Notes under the pieces: model-generated | Told to the model about the DNA's origin: nothing | Databases searched by the model: none | What the model saw: only the letters and a program-made list of their open reading frames with translations | Position numbers and translations under genes: made by a program | Source: Strigamia acuminata | Lineage: Eukaryota; Arthropoda; Chilopoda; Geophilomorpha; Linotaeniidae | Direction: 5' to 3' | NCBI GenBank assembly: GCA_949358305.1 | Contig: OX442315.1 | Span: 3,038,001 to 3,102,000, forward strand | Length of the DNA: 64,000 bases | Part shown: positions 19,868 through 32,062 of the stretch, one piece after another | Layout: each line of letters opens with the position of its first letter | Position numbering within the stretch: the stretch's first letter is position 1

Positions 19868-21620
19868 TGTGATGATTACAAATCGATAGTTATCAATGTT
19901 CACAGTAGATGGCGCTGTTTAACCAACGCGCATAATTCAAACTCGGTTAAAACAAAAAAAGCGTAATAAATTATTACTAAGGCACTGTGAATAAAATATA
20001 ACTATTTTATTCAATATGAATTAAGTATTAACTACTTAATAATGTTGATTCTGCCGAATCAACATCTACATTACTTACCTGTCGAAGGGAACCATTTGGA
20101 CCCTTTCTGCCCCCAACTGGGCCCATCTGGACATAGTCTTATATTAGTTCCGGACTAGTGACCTACGAATCCGCCGATTCGTACGCTGATTGGCTGTCGC
20201 CAATCTAGTAGTTCTACAGAACTATATAAGCATCAGTTTCTCACCCACTCACCCCCCTGGCTTGATAACTGAACTCGTATACTGTCTGTAGTTGAATTGT
20301 TGTTATCGTTTGATTTCACTTTCTCTATCGACACATCAGGCCACCTCAGTTCTCCACAATTAGTATTCATTACTATTTTGTTATTACTGTTGTAGGGCAT
20401 TTTCGGGAAGACCAACCCGGTAATAAACATGCGTTCGCATGAAATGGTCCCGTAACGTTAGCTTGCTGTTCTACGGGACAGTTAGATTTCGTACGGTGGC
20501 TTAATATAACGGTCGTATACAGTACGACCTTGCTAAATGAAAGTAGGTCCCTCAGCTAACTGGCCTCAGTCCGCTGCAGGATGGTTGTTGTAAACAGCCC
20601 ACGCAGGTTCCCGTCTTTTCTCGATTGGTCCTTCCGCTCGTTAAAAGTCGGTAAAGGCCTAATGCACAGGTAACACGCCGGGTTGGTAGCCCGTGAGTAA
20701 TATCTTCAGATGTTGCGATAAATAACTACCTGGATAATGGTAATCCAACGGCAGTGGCCGATTAATATTTTACCCGGTGCTCGATCTGCTGATCCCGTCA
20801 TCGTAAGGCATGCTGGCGGATGGAGGAGTCAAATCCTCCCGCGATGGTTCTCTCGACCGTCGTGACGGTCCCCGCCCCATTGTACCCTCCGGGTTAGTAA
20901 CCCGCGAACGATATATAAAATATATCGTGTTAAACAAATTACTCGGGCATTGGTAATCCTGTATTGGCAATACTTTTTATCCCGGTAAGTCCATAGAAAT
21001 GTTTACCTGGTGGTTGGTACCACCGACAGCGAATTAAAGCGTACAAACAAATACTCGGCGCCTGATCACGAGATCTTGTCGTCGTAAGGCATGCTGGCGG
21101 ATGGAGTCTCAACAACTCCCGCGACGTTCTCTCAATTGTCGTGACGGTCCCCGCCCAATTAATATTTATATAACAATTCATTTGTTATATCCCATTAATC
21201 ACTTTACTTTTATTCATTTAGAACATGAAATATTCTGCTGAATATTCCTACTTATGCGAAGGACTCTTCGCATTATTAGATACTCGAGCTGCGGACCAAA
21301 TACGTCTCCGTAGCGTTATTTGTGACAATGCCGCAAGTCAGCCGTATCCCTCTGGCTTCGCCCGGATCCTCAACCAGTTGATGCCGCCCGTTTACACGCG
21401 TCAAGACCCCAATTATGTTATCATTAATATTTAGTAATAAATATGTTATGTCACACTAATATTGTAAGTTATTTCTACTCAGTCATGAATTCACATTTTA
21501 CACGGACTTCCGTAAGCTTATCTCGGTTAGGTTGTTGCTACTCCTAGCAACGTCTTGTTTAAACCGATTATTTATCTATCTTAAATGGCTATTAAATCAG
21601 CCAAAAGTAGAATTGTCACA
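19868..21620 (+). repeat. Solo LTR of the copy A family
   Basis: 1753 bp, same ends as the A LTRs but in opposite orientation (starts TGTGATGATTACAAAT, ends GTAGAATTGTCACA). A 4-bp target duplication ACTG (19864-19867 and 21621-21624) shows a genuine insertion that later lost its interior by LTR recombination. It is clearly more diverged from the A LTRs than they are from each other, so it is older. Confidence 0.92.
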
Positions 21621-21631
21621 ACTGCTAACAA

Positions 21632-22057
21632 GTAAGCTTAAAGTAAAATCCTGAATCTGCCACTCTGGTCTGTAGGCTTTAAATGGAATAATTCAACCCT
21701 TTAGACTATGTAAAACATTACCTTACATGCGTAATCACGATTGGTTTTTAGAAACAAAGCCAAAAGTTATTCATCTTCTAAATTAAAATACGGGAAATTT
21801 TGTCCCATGGGCATCACAACCACGAATGGACAAGGAATAATGATTTGAATAAGTTAGTGCACATGTGTGTCAAGCGAAAAGCTGTAAAACTTAAAATTAC
21901 AATACAATAGATCTATATTTATTGATTTTACCATAAACTTCTACTAGTGACATAATGTTCTACAATATTCATGCTGCTTGAGAAACTGCACCAACACATA
22001 AAATTTAAACAACATCAAAAAGCTATTAAATTTTATGTTTGATAATGTCGTAATGAT
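21632..22057. other. Spacer, no gene seen
   Basis: AT-rich sequence after the splice donor of the interrupted small exon. No ORF, repeat end or convincing acceptor with an open frame could be found. Confidence 0.4.
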
Positions 22058-22479
22058 CAGGGTTGCACGTATTGCTGTAATTAGGTAACAAGTTACTCCT
22101 ACAGTTATTTAGACAAAAAAGTAACTAGTTACCAACCGTTAATGTTACTTTTTAGTGAGTCTAGATAATACTACCGTTACGTTACTGAACTATTTTACAA
22201 TTTATAATTTGGAAAGAAAAATTTGAAGATCTGGTTCCAGAAAAAATTCGTAATTTTTATCAGAAAAATGCAAATTTAGGTCCAAAAGCACATTGTTTAG
22301 ATGTAAAAACATTTTTTTGGGTCCAAAAACATATTTTTTAGTTTGGAAAATGCATTTCCTAGAGAAAAAATTGCTAATTTAGGCTTGAAAACACATTTCT
22401 AAGTTCGAAACACAATTTTATGTGTAACATTTTGCTATGTAACAGTAACGGGAATATCAATTCGTTATTCGATTGCTAA

Positions 22480-22640
22480 ATTGGGGGGACTGGTAAGGCA
22501 AGACCCTAATTTGCACCGTTGCTAGGCACGAAGTGCGCCGGGCATACGCTACGCATGCGCGTTGGGCCGATTTTCCGGCCCAACTTTCGAGTAATAATTC
22601 TGATTTTCAGACACTCTTTGCCTACACCTCACACTGATCA
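22480..22640 (+). repeat. Direct repeat, copy 1 (partner at 24010-24160)
   Basis: Both copies share TTGCTAGG(C/G)-type words, ACGCATGCGC, GGCCGATTTTCCGGCCCAAC and CACTCTTTGC. They lie 1.5 kb apart on the same strand within the hAT-like element. They could be ends of a further nested element or an internal duplication. Confidence 0.55.
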
Positions 22641-22669
22641 CTACTGTCACAGCTCTGTTTTCGAAACAC

Positions 22670-23535
22670 TAGCTGCATTCAAAAATTAAAATACTTGTGT
22701 TTTAACAATTGTAGTTTAAGTGTATTTTAAGTTTAAATTTTGAGTGTGAGAATTTTAACTCTATTTTAGAAAATTGACAACATATGAAAGCTTTAACATA
22801 CATCTTTGATCACCTGATATGTAATAAATTCCAAAATGTAGCATATAATACTCTCCAAGTGATTAGAGAGTAGTATGCATTGTTGGAATGTTATTATTTT
22901 TAGTAAGATTTAAATTTTTTATGCCTTGCTAGTAGAAAGGAGGAAGAAATTTTAAAAGAGTATGACCAACTGCCACCAGAGGTCATTGACAGCATCAATT
23001 CAAAGATGGAGTGATTGGACAAGAAAGAAGAAATAATTAATAAAGCATCTAAGTAATATTTATTATCAATCTTAGTTAGAAAAATACCAAAATTTATGGT
23101 TTGAATAAGAATGGTGAAAAATTAAAAAAAAAACAATTTAAAAACATGTTCACATGTGAGTTACCTATTTTCATGAAAATTCTTCAGAAATGAAATTCAA
23201 AATTTTAGTATTTATGTTTTAAGAGTGTGTAGCACAAAAATTTAAAATATAACAGGAAGTGATGTGATAAGTTGTGAAGTGATGTCATATGACTACAGAT
23301 AAAATTTTAATTTGTGAGTGCTTGAATTTTAACTGAATTTTGCTTCAATTTTCATAAAACTTTGTATACAAATGTAATACATAACTACACTTAAAATTGA
23401 AGTAAAATAGAGTTTAGTGAAATTGTATTTTAGTTTGTATTTTAACCAATTTTAGTTTTATAGAAAGGAAATGATGTCATTTCTGTTTTAAAATTGAACT
23501 AAAACACAAAATGTTTTAATTTTTGAATGCAGCTA
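22670..23535. mobile_element. TA-flanked MITE nested in the hAT-like element
   Basis: Inverted ends GCTGCATTCAAAAATTAAAA at 22672 and 23533, flanked by TA at 22670-22671 and 23534-23535. 862 bp, AT-rich, no ORF. The TA duplication and ends suggest Tc1/mariner mobilisation. Confidence 0.75.
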
Positions 23536-24316
23536 CTGTTTTGACCGGTGACCCGTAAGTTTGCTTAGATTCATCCTGATTTGCTTGAAGCGCGACTGCA
23601 TCAAATGAATCCTTCCCGGACATCGACAAAGAAAGGCTGCGGATTGAACCACCTGCTGTGTCTGAAAATACAATAAATTTCAGATATCCGTATGTTCAAC
23701 TCCAACATTAAATATAAATTTTGTTGTGATCCCAAATGTCCCTTTTTATTTGGACTATGTTGAGAATAAGAAATTAATAATTTAATTTATTTAATAAGTT
23801 TTTATAAATTGTTTTACAGTCCCTTTAACTATTTGGAAATGCTGAAAGTGACTAATTTGAGGAATCTATTCATTTTAGTGTTTTTAACAAATTATGTGAT
23901 CTTTTTATTGTATAATGATATTTAAAATAATTTATATTTGTTCTGCACCTGTTGTGCTTTTGGGCAATTTGCACAAAAGCTGTTGCCACTGCCCTGGTAA
24001 TCTGAGCCCTGGATTGGGGGGTTGCTAGGGCAAAACCCCAAATTGCATCGTTTCCAGGGCCAAAGCCGAGGCACACGCCACGCATGCGCACTGGCCGATT
24101 TTCCGGCCCAACTTGGAGCAATAAATCGGTTTATTGCTCACTCTTTGCAACCCAGGTTGAACGACGTTATTACAGTCAGCGCACGGTATCTTGATGCTAA
24201 ATTCGTACTGTGCATCCCATTCTGCGCAGACGATTTTCTAATTCCAGTTGTTATTTAGCAGTATTAAGCCTATTATTAGGCCTAACAATGCTAAAATATA
24301 GTAAATAAACAACAAT

Positions 24317-24443
24317 ATAATCTATAATTTATAATTTATAATTTTATAATTTATACTTGAATGCATTAAAAATAAACTTGCATGCAATTTTTAATGCATT
24401 CAAGTATAAATTATAAAATTATAAATTATAAATTATAGATTAT
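24317..24443. repeat. Perfect 57-bp-arm palindrome
   Basis: Left arm 24317-24373 and right arm 24387-24443 are exact inverted copies with a 13-bp loop. The arms are almost pure A/T. This should form a strong hairpin or cruciform. Confidence 0.9.
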
Positions 24444-24587
24444 AAATTGTAAAATGTAAGATAATGTAATATACTTGTAGTAACTGGACTCATGTAGAAG
24501 TGATGGTTGGTAACTAGTTACATTTTATTGCTAAATAACTACTTATCAAGTTACAATAATGCGTGCAACCCTGCTGGGGAGCTGCCT

Positions 24588-25250
24588 TTGTTGCCAATTG
24601 ATTGAATTTAAATAATTCATATTTTCTATCAAATGTCACTAGAATTATTTAGCAAAAAAACTTGTACGAGAACATGAATTGACATCGTCAATAATTTCTT
24701 CTACGTTTTGAAGGCAAATTTTGTCAAGAAATCCTATTTGGATAATAACCACATATAGCACACAAATTACATGGTGCCACTAGCGATGAGAACAAGAATT
24801 GACATCGTTATTAATTACTATGATTTGAAAACAAAGTTAATAACTAGATATAGCACACTAATTACATGGTGCGACTAGCGATGAGAACATGAATTGACAT
24901 CGTTAATAATTACTATGGGTTGAAGGCAAAGTTAATAACTAGATATAGCCCACTAATTAGATGGTACGACTAGCGATACAAGTTTTTCAATGTCATGTTA
25001 GTTGACACATTTATTTTGTTTTGACACTATCAAGTGTGTGTCAAGCAGGCAGGAAGCAGCACAAGTGCAGCAAAAGCAATTTTATTATTCAGGTAAGAAA
25101 TTTTCATGTTAACTTGCAAGTTTGGCAAAAAGTTGCTGGTTTAGAGGTGTGTCTATTCTTCAGGGAGAGACTCTCTAGACTTTCTAGACTGGGCGCCTGA
25201 TCTTCAAACAGACTACGTCTATATCTTTAGTATCTTTATTCCAAGATAAT
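24588..25250 (+). repeat. Dispersed repeat copy 1 (partner at 27031-27790)
   Basis: Two copies 2.4 kb apart share the same order of blocks: TTTGTTG(G/C)CAATT, TTATTTAGCAAAAA, tandem units with AAAGTTAATAACTA, GATACAAGTTTTTCAAT, CAAAAGCAATTT..TATTCAGGTA and AGAGACTCTCTAGAC. Here the tandem unit is about 95 bp. A donor-like CAGGTAAG occurs near 25091. No ORF. Confidence 0.7.
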
Positions 25251-25263
25251 AAATGACAAACCA

Positions 25264-25563
25264 GGGCAGCGGTCGGCAATAGGCGGACCACGGAAAGTCG
25301 AAACCTGGACCGCGGTGACGTTTTAGCGACGTTTTCCCCTCGGTTTCTTCGGTTTTTCAGTGTTTTTTTTCTTGTTTTTCTGTTTTTCTCATGTTTTTTA
25401 GATTTTATTGGTATTTTTTGGGTTGTGTGTGTTTATTGGGGGATTTATCTGGTTTTTAAGTGTTTTCTTAGGTTTTTAGTAAGGTTTTTAAGTGTTTTTT
25501 TCTGGACCTTAATAAAAATTTTCAATAGTATCCGGACCCCACTTAAAATTACTTGCCGACCCC
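25264..25563. mobile_element. hAT-type MITE (GGTCGGCAA ends)
   Basis: Left end CAGCGGTCGGCAATAGGCGGACC near 25267 and inverted right end TTGCCGACCCCTG near 25561 match the widespread hAT MITE ends CAGGGGTCGGCAA. The interior is T-rich with repeats of GTTTTTC. No ORF and no clear target duplication. Confidence 0.65.
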
Positions 25564-25678
25564 TGCTGTAGATCGATATACAACTCCCGCCAATTTAAGG
25601 TGACAGTATCAATGTTAATGTACGATATAAAGCTATGAGTGATGTAGAATACACCACCGAACGCAACGTTTATCCACA

Positions 25679-26461
25679 TGTGACGATTCTACTTTTGGCT
25701 GAATTATTAGCCATTTAAGCGTGATAAATCGGTTTAAACAAGACATTTCTAACTTAAAAATAACCTAACCGAGATAAGCTACGGAAGTCTATACAGCGTG
25801 AATATGTATTCAAATATAATAACTTACGATTTTCGTGTGATTCAAATACATGTTTATTAACATTACAACTGGGTTGGGGTTCTGGATAAGTGTAACGGCG
25901 GCTACACTAGTTGAGGATCCGGGCGATGCTGTTCGAGTGGTGCGGCTGACTTTGCGGCATCGTCACAGTAAGCGCTACGGAGACGTATTCGGTCCCGCAG
26001 CTCGGATATCTACTGTATTAACACGAAGAATCCTTCGTATTTGGTCGGGAACGTTCATTAGAATATTCCGTGTTCAAATCAACAAAACATTATTAGTGTA
26101 ATATAACAAATGAATTGTCATATTGTTATTCTATGGGCGGGGACAGTCACGACAGTCGAGGAGACCATCGCGGGAGTTGTTGAAGCTCCATCCGCCAGCA
26201 TGCCTTACGATGACAAGATCTCGTGATCAGGCACCGGGTATTTGTTTTCTGCGTTAAGTCGCTTTCAGTGGTACCAACCACTGGGTAAACAGTTCCTGGG
26301 GGACTACCAGATCGGCATTACCAATACCCGAGTATTTGTTTAGCGCAAGGTATGAATGCAATTGCTCACGGGCTACCAACCCGGCGGGTTGCCTGTAAAC
26401 AGACCTTTTACCGACCTCAGACAAGTCTTGCCTACTTAACGGAAGGACCAGTGCACTGCAC
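25679..26461 (-). repeat. Truncated LTR of the copy B family
   Basis: Starts TGTGACGATTCTACTTTTGGCTG like the A and B LTRs and follows the B LTR (compare 44128-44910) to about 26461. There similarity stops at GTGCACTGCA and unrelated sequence begins. About half of a B-type LTR remains (the R/U5 end in coding sense). It is more diverged than the two B LTRs. Confidence 0.85.
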
Positions 26462-27030
26462 TTTTTCTCTCTATCTGTCGCGGTTCTCGAGTTACAATAT
26501 GGATGACCTTGAAGATGACCTCTGAGGTCAAGATGGATGTCATAATAGGATTTTCCCTGACATACTACCCTTACAATAATTTTGCTAAATCAACATCTAG
26601 AACAGTTTGGGAATTATTTACATAGAACCAGACTTTCTGACCACCCTGTATTTTGTTTTTTAATATTATTTAGAAAAAGTACTTTGTTGAAGGTTTTTTG
26701 GCACGATCACGGCAATCACGAAACAATCTGCGGTAGTAGCGCACTCTGGCGGCAATTTCAACACCAATATAAAAGCCTTTTTCAAAAACTTGGTTTTTTA
26801 TATTTACTTGTTGAATCTAAAAATGTATTTTTCGCTCCTAAAAATGCGTTCTTTTTACAATAGTGCACTTTTACACCTAATTAATTTTTTTTATAAAAAT
26901 GCTTACTATTTTGTGGGGGGGGGGACGGGAAGGGCACAATACTCTAGAACGGGCCTGACAATCAATACCTTCGATCCTTTTGGTTCTTAAGGTTGAAATG
27001 ACAAAGCCAACATCATTGTATCTGGACAAG
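26462..27030. other. Repeat debris
   Basis: The part up to about 26650 resembles the ends of the long-inverted-repeat element at 33438-34217 (shared words GATGACCTTGAA, GACCTNNGAGGTCAA and CCAGACTTTCTGACCACCCTG). The rest is AT-rich with a G-tract at 26917. No gene was recognised. Confidence 0.4.
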
Positions 27031-27790
27031 CTGTCTTTGTTGGCAATTAATTGAATTTAATAATTCATATTTTATATCAAATATCACTGTAATTATTTAG
27101 CAAAAAGCTTCCACTAGTACACAAATTGACACCAATAATACTATGCTTTGAAGGCAAAGATAATAACTATATACAGCAAACTAATTATACGCTACTATGC
27201 TTTGAAAACAAAGTTAATAACTATATACAGCAAACTAATTATACGCTACTATGCTTTGAAAACAAAGTTAATAACTATGGGGCCCCACATCTAGCGCGAC
27301 ATAATCTACCGCGACACGATCTACCGCGACAATCCGTCCCTAAAAATGGTTTTTACATAAAAAAACCAGTAAGGTCAGGTTCGCGGGGGGTCAAGGAGGG
27401 GCGCACCCCCCCCCTTGTTAACCCTTCTTAGGTTTTAGATAAAGAAAAACGTAGTCGCTGTTTCAAAAGTCGCGGTAGATCGTGTCGCGGTAAGATTTTT
27501 TCGCGCTAGATCACACGCCCCATAACTATATACTGTACAGCAAACTAATTATACGGTGCGACTAGCGATACAAGTTTTTCAATTTCAAGTTAGAAGAAAA
27601 TTTTTATTTGTTTTGTGTATGCCAAAGAGACAGGAAGCAAGTGCAGTGCAGCAAAAGCAATTTCAATATTCAGGTAGGAAGTTTTCATATTAAGTTGCCA
27701 GTTGGGCAAAAGGCTCCCATTCAAGAGGTGAGAGAGACTCTCTAGACCGGGCACCCGGTGTTCAAGCACACTACGTCTAGATCAGGTGCT
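27031..27790 (+). repeat. Dispersed repeat copy 2, with 54-bp tandem units
   Basis: Homologous to 24588-25250. From about 27150 to 27278 it holds three units of 54 bp (core CTATGCTTTGAA.ACAAAG). The third unit is split by the hAT MITE at 27279-27521. A donor-like CAGGTAGG lies near 27671. Confidence 0.7.
27271..27529. mobile_element. hAT MITE with 8-bp target duplication
   Basis: Element 27279-27521 (243 bp) with inverted ends GGGGC-nnnn-ATCTAGCGCGA and TCGCGCTAGAT-nnnn-GCCCC. Exact 8-bp duplication ATAACTAT on both sides (27271-27278 and 27522-27529), diagnostic of the hAT superfamily. A related older sequence sits at about 17340-17555. Confidence 0.88.
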
Positions 27791-29686
27791 CGGTCTTCAG
27801 TGTTGTGGCAGATTAATTAACGTGGCGGCCCTTAGCCAGAGTCACTTTGGGGGCTTCCCTTGGTTGAATCAGATACCAAAAATGAACTTCTTTTGCATAA
27901 ATAAATTGTACAGTTGAAAAAAAAAGTCTGCATAAATGTATTTCAGAAATCAAAAAAGGGTTTGCTGGTTAAAGCTAAGTACATAGCTTTTCAAATATTT
28001 CGCCAACCTGATTTTTCAGGTTGTCACGATGTAAACGAAACATTTGCGTATATCTTTTCGCTCGTTGGGCACATACAATCCGTCTAGGTACAAACAATCC
28101 AAATTCAGTAAGTGTTATAATTAAAAATGGCCAGCACTTTATAAAAATACTGCAGTTAGAATTGTTGCGACTCCGAGACTTCGCTTGACCAAATACTTAT
28201 TTTATTGTCAAGCGTCTCGCAATTCAGATGCCGTGGATAGGCCTTATACTCGGCTGGCTGTAAAATAGTGTCTAGGGGTATTTTTATGAAAGGAAAACAG
28301 CGGTTGAGTTGAATAAAAATGACAAATGTATTTTATTTGAGCAAAAATTACAGGATAATTTTAGGAAATATAATAGCTTAATTTATCAGAGATTTAACGG
28401 TTAAAATCAGGTAGAAAGAGTAAGAAGGGATCGGAAATGAAGCGAGTGAGCGGCGAGACTCACTCGAAACAAAGGAAAAGGCGCTAACAACGACGATTAA
28501 TCGTTGAACGCGAATATTTGGCGCGCAACAAACAGTTGTTTGTTGCGCTCGAAAAATGGCGAGTTGGACTCGCCGGAGAAATTATTCTCATTCGTACAGC
28601 AGCTCGTATCTGCAAACTCCGGAGAAAGCTCGCGGTGGTTCACAGATATCGGCGACGGTTCGTTACGAGAAGTTTGCCGGTGACGACGACGATAAGAGTA
28701 CCAGAGTAAACTCGATGGCGCTCTCACAATATTCGGCAACAAGCGAGAACAAATTCCTTCGCTCGTTCGATGGCGATAAACAGTGAACGCTGGAGGAAGC
28801 TCGCGATGGTTCACTGCGGTCTCACGATAGTTCACGGGCGACGGTTCGCTCGTGTCGACAAGGATGAGTCTCGGAACAAGTCAACAAGACTCGGCGATGG
28901 CCGACGGTGAGCAGGTATTTCTCGGGCGTTACCCGAGATTAGTTATTCAATCGCAAATGTGGCTGGTTCCACCGAATATTCAGTGGAAACAGCAGTCTCT
29001 TAACTCACCAAAACGTATAACACGGTCAGCACTAGAATTCTTTTGTTTGAAGTTCGTAGCGATGATCAGTTGTGTTGTTGTTGTTGGTGGGTTTGTGTCA
29101 AGAGTGGGCCAAACCGCCAAAATTTGGGGTTTTATGCACTCTCGAAATCTGCGTACCAAATGTGCACAAATGGTTAATTTTGGCACAAAAAAGGAATTTT
29201 GTTGCGCCAAAACCGTTAGTATTGCACCATAACCGTTGGCTATGGAAAGGGTGGAGTGTGCCGAGACACACTTCAATTCTGCGCAGAGGATGCTGAGCAG
29301 ACAGCGCAATTTAGTGAAACAAAGCATTTTGCCTCACTAAGCGGTTAATTAACGGCCTCACCCCAGCTAATATTGGGGTGAACCGTGCTAGGGGAGGTTT
29401 TCTCCCCTAATTACGTAACCAAATAATAATAAAACGTAATACGTAATAAAACCAAATAATACAAAATATACAAAATATATTCGATTTATTCCGTGGTGAC
29501 TTTTTATTTAATAAACACATATAAAATCAAGTAAAAACGACTCAGGGTCACCACAGAATGTACAATTCTGGTCATAAAAATTGTCGCTGCCTAGTCATAC
29601 CCAGCTTGCTGCTGAAATTGTGACTAGTCATAATTAACAAAAAAAGTTTTACTTCTAACTTCCAAAGCAAAATAATAATAATAATA
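27791..29686. other. Spacer with repeat-like segments, no gene supported
   Basis: Several ORFs of 60-126 codons overlap here on both strands (28497-29327) without domain or splice support. Words such as GAAGCTCGCG(G/A)TGGTTCAC recur at about 28626 and 28798, suggesting an old internal duplication or transposon remnant. 29330-29660 is AT-rich upstream sequence of the DEG/ENaC locus. Confidence 0.4.
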
Positions 29687-29737
29687 ATGGAGTCACCACT
29701 TTTTTTTACCACTTTTCATTACTTTTTTCCAATTAGC

Positions 29738-30251
29738 ATGTATTATAGAAGAAAACGACAAGTTCGAAAAATTGCCAAAACTTATATGGAAATGGAATTA
29801 GAAGAATCAACATTTTCATCCGTCGACACTACGAAAAACAAAAAACTTTCAATTCTACATTCGGCATGCCGACTATGTTTGGAAGTAATTATTCTTTCTT
29901 TATGTTTATTTCAATGCTGGCAACAAATTATTATTTACAAACAAAAGCCCATAAAAGTTAGTGCTACTATTTCTGAAGAAACCACGGGTGACTTTCCAGC
30001 AATACATGTAGCTGCAACTCATACGGATGAATCCGTCAAAATTAGAAACAAATTAGGATATATAAAACGTAAATACATTTAGTGTTATACAGTACGTCTT
30101 TTCTATCGTCACAATATAAAAAACAAAACATTTAAAAATTCTAGAATGCCATCATGCAGTAGGATTCTACATGGACAATGTCACAGACTTGAATCAAGTA
30201 ATGCAACAGAAAAACTTTACCACGATGATTCAAAGTATTACTTTTTCAAGA
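29738..30251 (+). CDS. DEG/ENaC channel, repeat 1, N-terminal exons
   Basis: Exon 1 29738-30068 (an in-frame ATG at 29687 is also possible) and exon 2 30145-30251, joined by a 76-bp GT-AG intron in phase 1. It encodes a short cytoplasmic N-terminus, first membrane helix (LCLEVIILSLCLFQCWQQII) and the following YKQKP...FPAIHV stretch, matching the DEG/ENaC pattern Y...P...FPAVTIC with the final Cys replaced. Exon 2 ends in a good donor (AGA|GTAAGT). The next exon was not found with certainty. Confidence 0.75.
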
Positions 30252-32062
30252 GTAAGTAAAAACTATTGTGCTAGTTTAACTCAAATCAGCAATGCAAAAC
30301 ACAGTAATAATAATCATAACCATCGATCTATCCATTATGTATTAGTCCTTAAATTTAGAAATGTCACGGTCTTATGAAGACGTCTTCAGGTGTCACATTA
30401 ACACCTTTAAGACCAACTTGTGCTATTTGGGTTCTGTTCTAGTTAATTTTTATAGTTTCTGAAAACGGAAGATCTGGGTTAAATTCCCATCTCGTGGATC
30501 CTCTGAGGTTATCAGCCACTTTAGAAAATAAATGAATATGTTGATGTGTATGACTACTAGTGTTGAGCTTGTGCATTCATCAGTCAAGTGCTTGAAATTA
30601 GATGGACTAATTCATTTTCAGGGATCAAAACATTTTGCCAATAAATTTAATACAACGGAAATTGCGACAATTTTCTCACTTTTCTCAAGAATTGAAAATA
30701 GTATAATTGCTCTTTGGTTATAGATAAAAGTAATGATCAGTATTGTAAAAATCCTTCTCATTTAAAACTCAGTGAAACCTATTCAACTTGGGCCAGAGAG
30801 CAGAATGAAAATTCGGTTTCAGACCAAACTGCCCTATGATCATTTATTCGTAATCATGGTATGTGTGCAATAACTATGTTAATCTTAACTATACTCTTTC
30901 CACATTCAAGAGGAGCCCTGAAGGCTTGGCTCCCATTGGCCGAGCCATTTCACTTGTGTATTGATACAGAAAAAAGAACCAAAACACCAGAAATGCATTA
31001 TACAGACGTACAGATATAAATAGAAGTACAGACATTGCAATCGATTACCTATTGTTTGAAAATTGCATTTTAATTAAAAACAACATAAAACTTTATTTCA
31101 AAAACAGAAAACATATTTTATTTTTATTATTATTATAATTATAATTATTATTATTTATATTATTCTGGAAAAGACTAAAAATCATAGGGAACTACTTTTC
31201 CTCATAGCAGTAGTTCAACTGCAGTTCTGAGTAATCAGACTAGGCCAATGGAAGCCAAGCTTCCAGAGCTCCTCTTGAATGTGGAAAGAGCATACTATAG
31301 AGTTTGACCGACACCATAACTTTCCAACACCAGCCGATACCAATATTGTGCGATCCTGTATGCAAACAGTATATGGCTAAGGGAAACTGACAGAGAGGGA
31401 GATGTTTATTGCTCCAGTTATACATACAGTATTATACTCTAAACACCAAATGATACTCCCATACACACATACATAAAATAATCGATTGTACTACACAATG
31501 CAATACACCACATTATCGTTACTCAAGACATTGGTATCAGTATCAGTCAAACCCTAGTTAGAATTAGGATGTTGTGAAAAATTCCGACAGAAGCAACGGG
31601 CATCCAATCCAGCTACAGCATGCATGTAGATAGAGCAAACAAATATTACAAGTTGAAGTTGCGGAGAAATAGTTTCTCATGGTTTTACGACATAGCACGA
31701 CATTAAAACTTGTGACCGCTTGGCCATCCACGGTGACCTGCTTCACTCCACACACAGCCCAGTGGCCCTAAGGTCGTCCCACCTTGCGGGTGGACTCACC
31801 CAGCTAGGGAGGGAGGGAGCTGAGCACTGCCACACACGGGTAGATGGGAGACTCCAACCCCTAGACAACGATTAAAGGCCAAAACCCAACAATCTGGAGT
31901 CCCTGTCTCATTCTTACGTGAGTATGCGTCCCTCTCATTGTAGTCAATCCCCAGACTGCAGTGGGTAAGACCATATCCAGTCACAAACTTTACCTTCCCC
32001 TGAACAGCATTTTCTCATTAAATTCCATTTTATAAATCTACGTAATACATCTTATATTGCAG
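30252..32062 (+). other. Repeat 1 central region: intron(s), possible missing exons
   Basis: The finger/thumb exons expected in a DEG/ENaC subunit, with the G-x-C motif, should lie here but were not identified. A foldback MITE fills 30887-31304. The block 31560-31990 has no recognised coding potential. A candidate exon after CATTTTCAG at about 30621 has an open frame but no family motif. Either exons are degenerate or repeat 1 is incomplete. Confidence 0.4.
30887..31304. mobile_element. Foldback MITE in a DEG/ENaC intron
   Basis: Inverted arms of about 60 bp: CTCTTTCCACATTCAAGAGG...TTGGCTCCCATTGGCC at 30893-30942 and its inverse at 31242-31295. The interior is AT-rich with no ORF. Confidence 0.65.

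Larger units (their letters stand above)
22058..24573. mobile_element. Non-autonomous hAT-like element with nested insertions
   Basis: Ends CAGGGTTGCACG(T/C)ATT at 22058 and inverted at 24573 (GCGTGCAACCCTG). Next to both ends are short GTAACTAGTTAC-type words, as in known hAT elements with this end. No transposase ORF is present. The interior carries a nested TA-flanked MITE (22672-23533), a direct repeat pair (about 22480-22640 and 24010-24160) and a long palindrome (24317-24443). No clean 8-bp duplication remains. Confidence 0.65.

Noticed and set aside
28497-29327. Overlapping ORFs of 100-126 codons on both strands
   Set aside because: No domain, start or splice support, and internal repeats suggest transposon debris.
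31560-31990. Possible tRNA-derived SINE
   Set aside because: No A-box/B-box pair could be made out, and no target duplication.
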